A stretch of 64,000 bases of DNA from Sclerodactyla briareus (lineage: Eukaryota > Echinodermata > Holothuroidea > Dendrochirotida > Sclerodactylidae), in NCBI GenBank assembly GCA_026419785.1, contig JAODTK010000411.1, positions 124,001-188,000 on the forward strand, read 5' to 3'. Below are positions 46,201 to 56,545 of the stretch, in pieces. The notes beneath the pieces were generated by a model that did not search any database, had not been told where the DNA came from, and saw only the letters and a program-made list of their open reading frames with translations. Both the position numbers and the translations under genes were made by a program. Position 1 is the first letter of the stretch, and each line of letters opens with the position of its first letter.

Positions 46201-47699
46201 AGGGATGCGTTAATTAGTTTAAAGGGATACAAAGACTGAAAATGCTGGCCCGAAATACCAAGCATTAGGCTGGTGAAAGGGAGTACAATATAATTTTTAC
46301 TTTGAAGGGCGACAAATGTGAGTAAATGCGCCATAGCGCCTCAAATGTACTGTGATCTAGAGGAAACTATTGAATTAAAAATCGAAAAAAAGATGTATGG
46401 CAGGGCGGAACCTTTATAATGAAATCGTTATAGAAAGATCTGTTAATTCAGGGGCATTAGAGTGGGCTGAGTACTGCAAACAGTAGGGAAAGTGCACGTT
46501 ACGTACTGGTCACGTGGGTGTGTTAACGGACAGCCCCAACAGTTACGGATGGCAACGCAATAGTACACTTCCACGCCTCGTTCTATTCAATGTTCCACCT
46601 ATGGCTGTACTAATATGACAATGCTATAAGGGCAAAATGGGTATAATGTCGTGGAGTGATAAACCTACATGCCAAGTTCCAGTAGTCTTGTGTTAAGACG
46701 ATTATTAATGTTATTACCAATCGTTGGAGTGAAGGTTAACTACCTGGCTGCCGATAAAAAAAAAATATGCACTTTGATTGACAACGACAGCTCTGTGAAT
46801 ATATAGTCTGTGTCCAATTTGTCTAGGGGTGTGTACTGTATCTGTCCGTGTTGGCTCCTCCAATATTGGAAGCAAATGGTTTAAATAAGGCTCGCTGGGG
46901 GCCCTGACCAATCTGGACAAGACGTGGTTACGGTTGTGAAACACTGCAGGTAACTGCGGGCGCACCTCAGAAATGGTAGAAAGGCTTACACAGAAAAAAG
47001 GAAAGCGCATTATCGGCAGGGTTGTCAACAACGTCTTCACACAAGATTTTTTCTTTTTGCTGAGTTCCAGCAGGCGCTTAATTCATTTCAGGTCGTTCTA
47101 GCTCCACACGCCGAACAATGGGTTCCGTGGACTACTAACTGACCACAAAAATTCATGAAAAATGAGATGGCGATATGCAACGTTGACGGGCGTGTGAGAG
47201 TTCTTTATGAGAGGTCGGAAAGCTAGGCTTCCTCGGTAGACTTGTGGAGTCCGGTTCCTGTGGTGGAGGCCTGGGCCCGTATGCCAAGCTACAGCTGACA
47301 CGACCGCCATTGCCAGAAAGCGACTCAAGATAGGTAGCCGCTTATCAAATCTCAACCGGACAGGTGAACTAGCAATGAATAAAGGAACACCACTAGGTTT
47401 ACTACCTGGGAGGCCGGAATAGGCCATACTGTATGAGCGACAGCTCCACATCCACGGTCTCATTCAGGGAGTATTGAGTCGAGGGTGAGGTCAAGTATTG
47501 AAGGGGTGCGGCAGCAGGGGGGGGGGGGGGGGATACCAGTGTTGGGAGAGTGTGCATGGGGAGAGACTGCGGGATTGGAAAATCCGAAGGTATACGCCTC
47601 CTGTAAGGGAATGGGCAGTCGTGGGTTTGGAAAGTCAGATTTGAGAAATGATCGGGTCCCCTCTGTGGTGCCTTCGCATCTCTCCATTAATGAAAATAC
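43251..47699. other. Unassigned sequence
   Basis: No supported gene in 4.4 kb. A minus frame at 43,748-43,960 and a plus frame at 43,740-43,994 overlap. Frames at 46,714-47,463 (minus) are long but lack motifs. A pyrimidine tract with AG at about 45,016 precedes a short open stretch that I cannot identify. G-runs begin near 47,518. Confidence 0.35.
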
Positions 47700-47990
47700 G
47701 CTGTGATGTGTTGGGCTCTGTTGGCGATTGGGGGGGGGGACGGACAAGATGAGTATACATTAGCGGAGCGCCACAACGGTTGGCGCGTGCGTCAAGGAAA
47801 AAAATCGTTTGACAGACCGCCGAGATTGCAGGAAACTTCCCGCGCTTTAAGGGACGTAAGCAGATTCCTAAAATTGATTTTGAAAAAATATATTTTAGGG
47901 AAGGTTCTCCAAACCTCATCGCCTTTGGGTTCAATTTCAAGGTTTGCGTTGGGTGCTTGGCATTCTAAAAAACGATGGCAATGAAGTTAC
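47700..47990. mobile_element. hAT-like MITE core, copy 1
   Basis: 'gcggagcgccacaacggttg' at 47,763, followed by 'gaccgccgagattgcaggaa', matches the interior of the 54,497-54,975 MITE ('gcggagcgccaccagaggtt', 'atctcggactgccag'). The second half also matches 50,496-50,520 ('cctccgagattgcaggaaac'). Ends and target duplication are not clear here. Confidence 0.5.
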
Positions 47991-50060
47991 GACGATGGAA
48001 GGGGCAATGGAAATGGGAAATGGCAACAAACTGGCACTGACGTTCCCGCGGAAACGCGAGATTCTGCAGGATCCTATTCGAACAACAATGCACTGACCCC
48101 GCTTGACCTATCACTTACATAGACCTGAGTATTTATCGAAGATTACCGGCCCCGATTTCATATTCTTTGGGACCACAGGCGCACAGAAGGGACACTTCCA
48201 ATTGGGGCCAGGCAGTGCTAGCCAATTAGTATAACACAGAAGTGAAAGCGCAAACTGACGCGCAAAGCTCTCGCGGAAATTTCACAACTTTTTGACATTC
48301 CATCGTAAAGTAAGGACAATCTTTGGACTTGCCTTTTCTCCTTAATTTTGAATCATGCTTTTAGACCAACGCATTTGTGGCATGCCCTGGCCGATTTTTC
48401 GATACCGCCCCACCGGAATGGCACCTCATAGTGACTATCAGTCGCACCACGATGCAACCCACACAAACATCTTAAACATTGGTCGACACAAAGCCATAAA
48501 ATAAAAAACCACATTACCCCGCCAGGAGGGAAGATCTACCCAAAGTCGACTCAACCCCCTCACCAAGGCAAGGTAGCGAGTTGTATGTTAGTTTGTTTTT
48601 GTTGTATACCCACATAACTGGTTGCCATAGTAGAAGACAAAAAAAAGACGACACACACACACAGTCCAACACAAGCCCAGGGTAAAGCCAGTCTTATGCA
48701 AAAAATAGGGATTGGATTAGATACCCTTCTTTCATGATAACTTAAGAACAACCCAGAGTAATTCAGGCATTTTGTGTTAAGGAAAACACGCAAAAAAATT
48801 TGAAGAAAAAAATGCTGGGCGACCAAAATGCCTCCGCTCCCACAACCAAAATATTGAGGGGGACGCCCCCCCCCCCGCTTCCCCCTTCTATGGTCGCCGC
48901 CCTCGACATACCGGAGTTTTCTAATTCCACTTCCTTTCACATCGGAAGCTGCATTTTTGTGATGTTACGTATTCCCAATATATGGAATGAGAAGTCTAGA
49001 AATTCGGCGTCACTCAATTTATTTCAGTAGGACGTCACTCCGAACATTTCTACCCCCCTCACCTCTGCGATATCTTGTACAGATGCTTGAGCTTCCATAT
49101 TCCTAAGCCATCAATTGCAAATTTAAAGACATTAGTATGGGTCCTTCAGGCTGAAAAATCCGAGGAGCACCGGACCAACGGTGGTGGCCCACCCACGAAA
49201 TTTGAAACATGAGGACATTCACGTGCCGTCAAGATATCAAAACGTACATAAGGACAGACAGACGGATAGAAGCACACTCGCACACGCGCTCAGCAGTAGG
49301 AAGTTCCTCACTTCTAAAGAACGTCATTAATCGCCCTTCTAACGATTTCGCTTACCATGGGCGCCGCCATCTTGTAAGATTACCCATAGTGCCTATGCCC
49401 GTCCTGCTGAGCCTACTGCCGTTATTGGGGGGAAATATAAACCCTCCCTGCAAACTGGACAAGGCCCCGGAAATCTTAAAAAAGAACTCCATATTCATAA
49501 AGTGATAATACACCTACGAAAAGGACTCCCACCAAAGCAGTCACCAAGCCTTTTCAATTACTCGAGCCTCACTAGGAGGATTACAAAAAAAATAGACTTT
49601 CGTCAGCCCTTTCATTCAGTTGAGGATCACTTTCCATACTAAAGCACAGGTCATGATACTGCTGACAAGGACAGCATTATGTAATAGAATAGGTTGTAAC
49701 TGGGGGTGTAGATTTTTTGACTAAACCTGCTATTTATTTCCGTCTCTTAGACTATATACGCAACGTATACCTGATTAGCCACTATGAAAAAACTGATTAC
49801 CTACTTAGATTTCGGCTAATGTCTTGACAATATTGATCACACTTTAATCATAGTAGTTACCACACCAGCATGAATCGGAGAGTTTCGTTTCTCAATCAAT
49901 TAATAATTAATGAGGCAAAAGATTGATCCACAATGAAAGCAACCACGATGTAAAAGCCTATAGATCTGTGTACGTCACAATATCACGAATCGTCAGAAGA
50001 GACGATAGAGTCGGAATCGTCAGTAATAAGGACTCTACCGGACTGTAAAGTGATCACTAT
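47991..50060. other. Unassigned sequence
   Basis: No supported gene. A C-run lies at 48,867-48,877. The block 49,205-49,275 ('gacagacagacgg') resembles a common dispersed repeat end. Confidence 0.3.
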
Positions 50061-50400
50061 CAGGGGCGGATCCAGGATTTTCGGTTAGAGGGCGCGCCAA
50101 AAACAAGTGTCAACATAATTATTGGGAGAAGATATCCCACGGGAGGAGGAGGCGCGAGCCCCCAGATGGGTGGGGGGGGAAATAAGGGGAGTGCGATGAT
50201 ATCCGTATAGAGGGGCGCGCCAAAAATTTGTCAACATAAATATTGGGAGAAGGGAGAAGAGAGAGAGATAAGAAGGGGAGGCAGGGGAGGCGACGAAAAG
50301 CCCAAGATTGAGGGGGGGGGGGGGAGGGGGGGGGGGGGGGGGAGTGCGCGATATTCCGCTAGATACTGAAACTGTTTATTTGATACTAAACGACAGTAAT
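50061..50400. mobile_element. hAT-like end with internal 123-bp duplication
   Basis: It starts CAGGGGCGGATCCAGGATTT, the style of hAT MITE ends. Inside, 'agagggcgcgccaaaaac' with 'caacataattattgggagaa' at 50,087 recurs as 'gaggggcgcgccaaaaat' with 'caacataaatattgggagaa' at 50,210. It then runs into G-tracts (50,310-50,342). No right end found. Confidence 0.5.
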
Positions 50401-50406
50401 TCTGAT

Positions 50407-50620
50407 CAGTGGCGTAGCCAAGATTTTTTGAATTTAGTAGGGTTTTTTGGCCATGGGGGTGCCGGATTGCGAACGAGAAAATGTTTGGTCTGAGGAGACC
50501 TCCGAGATTGCAGGAAACGGCATCTCCCGTGTATTTTGTTGAGGAAAGCATAACCAAAAAATCTGAAATGATGTTTTCCGGATTTTGAGGAAAACACTGG
50601 TGGTCATTAAGTAGAGCTCT
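50407..50620. mobile_element. hAT-like end, second type
   Basis: CAGTGGCGTAGCCAAGATTT at 50,407 is a typical hAT-like MITE terminus, and 'gagacctccgagattgcagg' at 50,491 matches the other hAT-like cores in the window. The right end is not identified. Confidence 0.5.
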
Positions 50621-51423
50621 GTATTTAACACAACTTTAACGTTAGTTTACTAACGACAATTTTGCAAAGAAGTAGTGATCCCAAATATACAATTTTTTGT
50701 GCCGTTGATGAACAAGTCTTCACCAAAGATGTTCCACTGCGCGTTACTTCGACCCTTTTCATACAACTCCGCAATCGTGATGGTGAAATGACCAATTGTT
50801 GGATGAATTTGAAGGTCCTCTGAGATCACGGAGAGGTCAAACACTGCAACAGGAAGTAACAGCAATCAATTGCCCCAGACAATACTAGTGGTTAGTAGAG
50901 CTTTATGGAGGGACCGGATGAGCCCAGAAGCTTGCCACGAAACGCATCTGTCAAGCTTAGCTAAACCTTCCTCTGAGTCGACAAGATCCTGTGATGTAGA
51001 AGGAGGGCAATTCTTAGAGGAAAGGAAAAGTAATTGAAAAAGTTATATTTGGCAATTTTGAGTGTATGTATAAATACGATAACACGATCCAAACCAACTG
51101 CCATGACGTCTGTCTCTCACTGCCCATGGTAAGTTAAAATTGCTTGTGGCACCTATATAGCCAAAAAACCCCTTGCCAGGCGTATGGATCAGATTTCTTC
51201 AAAGAGGGGTGGGACGATCTTCGTGATGAATCGGAGTACAGGACAAACCAATTCCGATGTGGCGCATGCAACCGGTTAATCCGTTATGAGAACATGGACA
51301 AATAGAACCGTAAATCAATTATCCGTCTCCACACAGTAGCCTCTACGGCCCGAAGGATCCTCGTGGGGACTTTAACCCCGCATGACTACAAACAATGTTG
51401 TAGACTACAAATCTGGCCGATAG
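50621..51423. other. Unassigned sequence
   Basis: Nothing recognisable in about 800 bases; a minus open frame at 50,650-50,865 has no known motif. Confidence 0.3.
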
Positions 51424-52240
51424 CCGCGTTTCCAGCATTCGGGTCGGGCAGGCGGCGGGGCGGGCGTCTAAAAATCGTCTCATGTTAGTTTCAATGCAGC
51501 CGTTTCCATGCACGCGGGGGGGCGGCGGGGCGGTCGGGAGGGCGCTAGGGCGTTTCCTTTCCACGCCCGCCCGCGTGTCCGCGTGGTATTTCGCAATCAA
51601 TTCCCGGGGATTTCCCTGAATTCTTACTCTGAAAGCCTGATAATGGAGATTAGAGGACAATTTTAGGTTCAAATAATTTCCAAACAAAACATCATAACTG
51701 TTTCAACACTAGGGCTGAGATTTATACAGAATGTGTTCAATATTCACCGGCCGGACACCTACTTGAACGCATATTTACATGTTTAAAAGATGATATGTCA
51801 AGTATTTCTAATTAAATCTCCAAAAACCTGTCAATTGTAAATTTTTAAAAGTGGGCGTAATCGTGAACATTTAGAAAAACAAGTGTTTTCAGGAAAAGAA
51901 CACCGGTGTTTAGTTTAAACAATAGTATGCGTCCGGTGTTGATAAATAATAATAGTGGAGCATATAATTATAACAATAAAATGACAATAATAATAATAAT
52001 AAAAAAAACAACAACACTAATATACCAATAATAATTAATTAGGAGGTACATCGGTCTGATATAGCGCTTATACACACGAAAAGGAGACGAGTTGCGTGAC
52101 TCGAGAACCATCCCAAACACAGAATCACCCAAACAACAACACAGCCGCCCGCCAGCCCAAAAAAAAACCCGACCCTGCATCTGGAAAACCGACAGTCTTC
52201 CCAAAAGCCCGACCGCCCGCCCGCGTGCAGGAAACCGCGG
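51424..52240. mobile_element. MITE 'C', copy 1: GC-rich ends, AT-rich core
   Basis: The left end CCGCGTTTCC pairs with the right end GGAAACCGCGG. Each end continues into G/C-only sequence (gcgggcgggc type), and the left end repeats the motif 'cgtttccatgcacgcggg' about 80 bases inward. The middle is AT-rich with '(aat)n' and a reversed LINE-like tail ('tatagcgctta', 52,060-52,072). It aligns end to end with 63,045-63,784, including 'aacaccggtgt', 'gtttcaacact' and 'gaacgcatatt'. No transposase. I could not settle the target duplication. Confidence 0.8.
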
Positions 52241-52499
52241 CCTGATCCGAAAGGGCATTTCCTAATCAAAGAGATGTTTGTTTTCGCGCCACAAACATTA
52301 AAAGCGCGTTGCCGCTCGAAAACGTGGGGAAATCACCAAAATGTTGTCGCAAATCATTATAGCCAGGACAAGCGTGCCTAGCTAACGCGATCGCTTTGAG
52401 GAGCTAAAAATACCTAACAATACAACCCATCCGCATGGTGGTGAATCTTCTGACTGTGGGACAGAGAGCAGATGGGGCTCGTGTCAACTTTAACTCAAT

Positions 52500-52860
52500 T
52501 AACGGCTCAGGCCAGCAAAAAAAAAAAAAAACTCCCGTTTTTTTTAGGGGGGGCGCACCTACCCCCCACCACCACACCCCACCACCCGCCCACAAAACAC
52601 TAATCCATCTCCCAACACCCATTTTCTTCCCTGGGTGCCTCCTTCATCACTCCTATCCCAGCGAAACTAAACTAATATTTCTTACCACCACCCTATCCCA
52701 GCGAACAAAACTAATATTTCTACCCCCCCCCCTTACCTCTTCCCTGAGTTTCCCTACCTTAATCAGACTTACGTATCCCAGCGAAATAACTAATATTAAA
52801 GTTGACACTACCAAATTGGAGTCGAACACCCCCCCAACACAACCGTGCAAAACCGGGGAA
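52500..52860. repeat. ~40-bp minisatellite 'tatcccagcgaa' in C/A-rich DNA
   Basis: TATCCCAGCGAA followed by 'actaatatt' occurs at 52,654, 52,694 and 52,774, i.e. spacing 40 and 80. Poly-A (52,517-52,530) and C-runs flank it. The long plus open frame through it (52,435-52,920) is low-complexity and not a gene. Confidence 0.65.
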
Positions 52861-53574
52861 TCCCGAGTGCCTAATTTGTTTTTGTTGGGGTTTCCGTTAG
52901 GTCATGTAGGGTCGGACTGAATAATTCTCGTCGTCTCCTACGGTAGTAGACATTAACGAACAGCGGGTATAGTAAAAAAGTGTATTCATAATAATATAGG
53001 GCCTATAGGAGCGCTCGGAGTCGGCGTAGTGGAAGAGTCGTTTGTCTGGTTCGTTTGTCTGCCGAGAAACTTTAAGCATCTGGAAAAATGGATGGTAACA
53101 GAGAGATAGCTTCAGTGGTGAGTCTTAAGAAATTAATGTCGTCGGACCTATGCTGGATTGGTAGAGTGTGCTCAGCAGTCTTCCAAATGGGCGTTGGCTA
53201 CAAAACGGTTACAATGGGATAGTGAGTGAGAGCTCTCAGTCCACCAGTACACCCCCACCTAGCTTACATTCGAGAGTGTAGTAGGCCTATAGTAAAAAAT
53301 AAAAGAACAACATACCACCAGTAATAGATTTATTTTGGATATCTTGATCTTCAGTATGAGGCTGCATATCAATTATCGATAGTAATGGGAATTAATCAAG
53401 AGCTCACTTTGGTTATTTCTTCAGAAATTCAATTTCTCCAAAAGTATACAATATTGACGTCAATTCAATTTTGTAATTTGAAGAGAGAGCGAGAGGCTCG
53501 AATGTGGTGCATAGTTTCATGAGAGGGGGTTCTGTTTTTAGCTCAACCAGCTTGCTTATTGGAATCTGCAGTCA
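52861..53574. other. Unassigned sequence
   Basis: Nothing recognisable; mixed composition with no supported ORF. Confidence 0.3.
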
Positions 53575-53630
53575 CTCTATCTATACTATCTATCTATCTA
53601 TCTATCTATATTCTATCTATCTATTATTCC
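53575..53630. repeat. (TATC)n microsatellite
   Basis: Interrupted tetranucleotide repeat of about 50 bases. Confidence 0.9.
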
Positions 53631-53639
53631 GTGTGTCAA

Positions 53640-53790
53640 CAATTGCCTTCTTCGCCCCAAATAGTCATTCTGTGATGGGATGTTGACTAAAGTGGATACA
53701 ATATTTATTGACATATGTGAGACATGTTTGACTGCTGAAGGTTCAAGGTCAGAGTCATTAAAGGGGACAGTATAAGCATCATGTGTCAAA
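53640..53790 (+). repeat. Relative of the 9.99-10.66 kb repeat units
   Basis: 'gtcattctgtgatgggatgt', then 'tgactaaagtgg', 'ttattgacatatgtgag' and 'gttcaaggtcagagtcatt', match the order of blocks at 10,410-10,640. Confidence 0.55.
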
Positions 53791-54496
53791 TTGTTCAAAA
53801 TATTCTCTCCTACAATTTTATTGACACATGCGATGTGCGGTCATAATGATGTTTTCTAACAGTTTAACCTATGGGGTGTTCAGGAATTTCGGCCAAGGTC
53901 CCCACTCTGGGCCCGTTTTATTGAAGTTTCACACAATTTAGTATTTAAATGCATCTCCTCTCACAAGATTCAATTGATGTTCTCAAAGTTACATGTTAAT
54001 GGTCATTGGGTAGAAGGCCATCAGGTGTGTTTGGGAGTCTTGGGTCCAGGGCCCCCAGTTTTGGCCCTAGGGCCCAATATCTGAAATACTGCAAAATCTG
54101 ATCTCCAACAAATTTTGTTACACAGTTGATGTTCAGTTCGTAATTTGGTCTCATAGTCAACTTCAGGGTGCCCAGGAATTTAGGACCCAGGGGCCCTGGT
54201 GTAGGGCTCTCGGGCCCATATGTGGAATTAGCAACAAATGCTTCTCCCGTACACATTTTATGTGCACCGTGCTTGACCATTTCAGTCATAATGATGTCTA
54301 ACAGCCGTACATTTGGGTGTTCAGGAATTATTGGTCCAAGGTCCGTGGGGCGTCGGCCACTTCATGAAATTCCACACAATGGTTAATTGAAATGCTCTCT
54401 TCCCACCCAATTCAATTGAGTTACTTCAACGTTCATGTAATAGTCCTTGGGAAAGGACCCATCGGGGTGTTAAGGAATCTTTGGCTGGTTTGAGCC

Positions 54497-54975
54497 AGGC
54501 GCGGTTTGTAGAGGAAATATTTTGGGGGGGGCTCATAGGTTTGTAGACTATCTAAGCGGAGCGCCACCAGAGGTTGGAGCGTAGCGTACAAGAAATTTTT
54601 TGAAAATCTCGGACTGCCAGAGCACCGGAAACGGCCCTCTCTCGCTTCATATGGGTGTGGGATAATCCTCCCATTTAGAGCAATGATCAGGTTCTGGTTG
54701 ACACAAAAGTTTTTAGAGTGGCGACATTATTGAGCGGGGAAGTCCATGATTGTGGGACTCGCTGTCTGGCATGTGGTCAAGCAGAGGATGAAGTTCCTTG
54801 AAGTAGGTTTGCGTGGTATATTAAATAGTGTTAAATAGTGTTTTTTTTTTATTTAGATAATGATAATTACAGATAGATAACATCGAGGAATTTTTTTTTG
54901 GGGGGGGGCTTGGGAGGATTTGGGGGGGGGGGCTGAAGCCCCCTAGCCCCCCCCCACCCCGTTAGAACGCGCTGG
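54497..54975. mobile_element. hAT-like MITE with 8-bp target duplication
   Basis: TTTGAGCC occurs directly on both sides (54,489-54,496 and 54,976-54,983), an 8-bp target-site duplication as made by hAT elements. The left end AGGCGCGGTTTG pairs with the reverse complement of the right end, AGCGCGTTCTAAC. The interior holds the 'gcggagcgccacc' core shared with 47.76 kb and long G and C runs near the right end. It sits inside the ~147-bp array, so it is younger than the array. Confidence 0.85.
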
Positions 54976-55086
54976 TTTGAGCCCTAGGGGCCAATATAGG
55001 AATACTGCAAATTCGCTATCTCCAACCAAATTCTGTTCACAGTGCTGAGTTCAGTCATAATGATGTCTAATAGCCGTACCTTCAGG

Positions 55087-55334
55087 ATAGGCGTCAATCC
55101 ATCTTCAGAAGTGGGGGGGGATGAGGGGGGGGACAGGGGGGGGGGGGACAGGGGGCGGGGGGGGGGAGGACATGGCCAAAGGTGGGGGGGGGGGGAAGGG
55201 GAAATGACTCGCCGCCAAAAAAAAGCTACTGTGATTGAAAAATGAAAGTCAAGGGGGCATCTGTGAAAATGTGGGGGGACACGTCCCCCCGGTCCCCCAC
55301 CCCCCCCCCCCCCCCCCCAGGGATGACGCCCATG
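55087..55334. mobile_element. Short MITE related to element 'B', 8-bp target duplication
   Basis: CCTTCAGG flanks it on both sides (55,079-55,086 and 55,335-55,342). The left end ATAGGCGTCAATCC pairs with the reverse complement of the right end, CATGGGCGTCATCC, matching the left end of element B at 61,813 (CATGGGCGTCAA). The interior is almost only G-runs, then C-runs (55,110-55,200 and 55,278-55,318), with 'ggggacacgtccccc' between. Confidence 0.85.
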
Positions 55335-55450
55335 CCTTCAGGGGGCCCAGAGATTTACCCAGTAGGACCCAAGGCTCAGTCTCACTGCGGGGCCCTCGGG
55401 CCATTATTTGCTAAGACAGTTGGACCATATGACTATCATGCGTAAAAAGG

Positions 55451-56275
55451 TATTACCGGGGCACAAGAGGCCTTGATGAAAACGCCTTCTTAGCCTCATG
55501 ATATGAAACATGTTCACAGGATTGTACCCGGTCCTGGTACATTTTACGGTTTGAGGTGTACAGTACCATGGTTGCTCTGTTTTCTCTGGCCAGGGTCCAG
55601 GCGGAGAGATAGGGGGTTGTGAGTTGGCGTTCTGTTTGCCACCAGATCTGTAAATGGTGACTGATATGGGTGAGGGTGTTACGGGTTATCGCCCTCCCCT
55701 GAAATAGTGGTTTTTAAAACGTCCTCAGATGCACATCGGTGCATATTTCAAGGCAAAATATGGAATTAGTAGAATTCCTTTTTGGTAGAATTATATGCCA
55801 ATATTATATATTATAGGGGATATTATGGTTTGGCTTCGCCGTTCTCCGCCGCGCCGCTCCGCGCGTTCGCGTCCGCCCGCGTTTATTGTTAGCGCAATAA
55901 CTCTCCAACACTTTGTACGTTTGAGCGCAACTTGGCACACATGTCCGCATTAGTGAAATCGGATGAGTTCGAAAGTGGGAGTCGCCTCACCATTGAACCG
56001 GGTCCGCTACTTGCATTAATTTCCACGATTGGAAGATTTCCCGTTTAGAGCACGATAACTCTTTAACGCATTTATCCGATTGATCTAGATCGACTGGATA
56101 ACCAACAATAAATTGAGTACCGGTGGTACTTATATTGCGAAAAAAAAAGTAGATTATACAATCAGGAATTGGCGAAGTATTCAACATTAAGATGCTGAAC
56201 ACGGTGGATGAATGATAATTAGGCTTTGCCCACATGATGACATGAGTGCCTCTCAGGACTCAAACTTATTGCAAT
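55451..56275. other. Unassigned sequence with a CpG-dense patch
   Basis: A CpG-dense patch lies at 55,836-55,885 ('ccgccgcgccgctccgcgcg') followed by 'agcgcaataactctccaac', which looks like the start of another dispersed repeat. No gene is supported. Confidence 0.35.
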
Positions 56276-56410
56276 CAGTGGCCTAGGCAGGATCAGGGGA
56301 CAGGAGGGGCATATGGCTATTGATCGGCATCCTGGGGAGGGTCCCCTAGGAATTCCGTGAGAGCACGAGCAGCGAGAGCACGCAGCATTCCGGATGCAAT
56401 TCGGGCAACA
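56276..56410. mobile_element. hAT-like MITE fragment
   Basis: CAGTGGCCTAGGCAGGATCA at 56,276 resembles a hAT-like terminus, followed by a G-rich block and 'gagagcacgagcagcgagag'. The right end was not found. Confidence 0.4.
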
Positions 56411-56545
56411 TAGATGGTAACTAATTCTGAGAGGTGATTCCTACTTATTAAGTAATATTTTTAAGGTTAATGATTAATGAAAACGACGCGCTCAGAACTA
56501 TAAGCGCCAATGTCTCACCCTGGATTTTTGTACTATAATTTTTTT

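Larger units (their letters stand above)
53841..55450 (+). repeat. ~147-bp tandem array interrupted by two MITEs
   Basis: Units marked by 'gggtgttcaggaat' begin at about 53,875, 54,024, 54,166, 54,315 and 54,464 (spacing 149, 142, 149, 149). Each carries a '(g)gtcc(a)ggggccc' block and an 'aaat(g)ct...caa' block. Higher-order markers 'tcataatgatgt' occur at 53,841, 54,286 and 55,055. The array is split by elements at 54,497 and 55,087 and continues to about 55,430. An isolated relative lies at 60,505. Confidence 0.8.

Noticed and set aside
46714-47463. Long minus frames and a short plus-strand resemblance to an aspartic-protease motif near 46,775
   Set aside because: The resemblance spans only about ten residues with no supporting domain nearby; too weak to call any element.
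52435-52920. 161-codon plus frame
   Set aside because: It crosses a poly-A run, C-runs and a 40-bp minisatellite; the protein is low-complexity.
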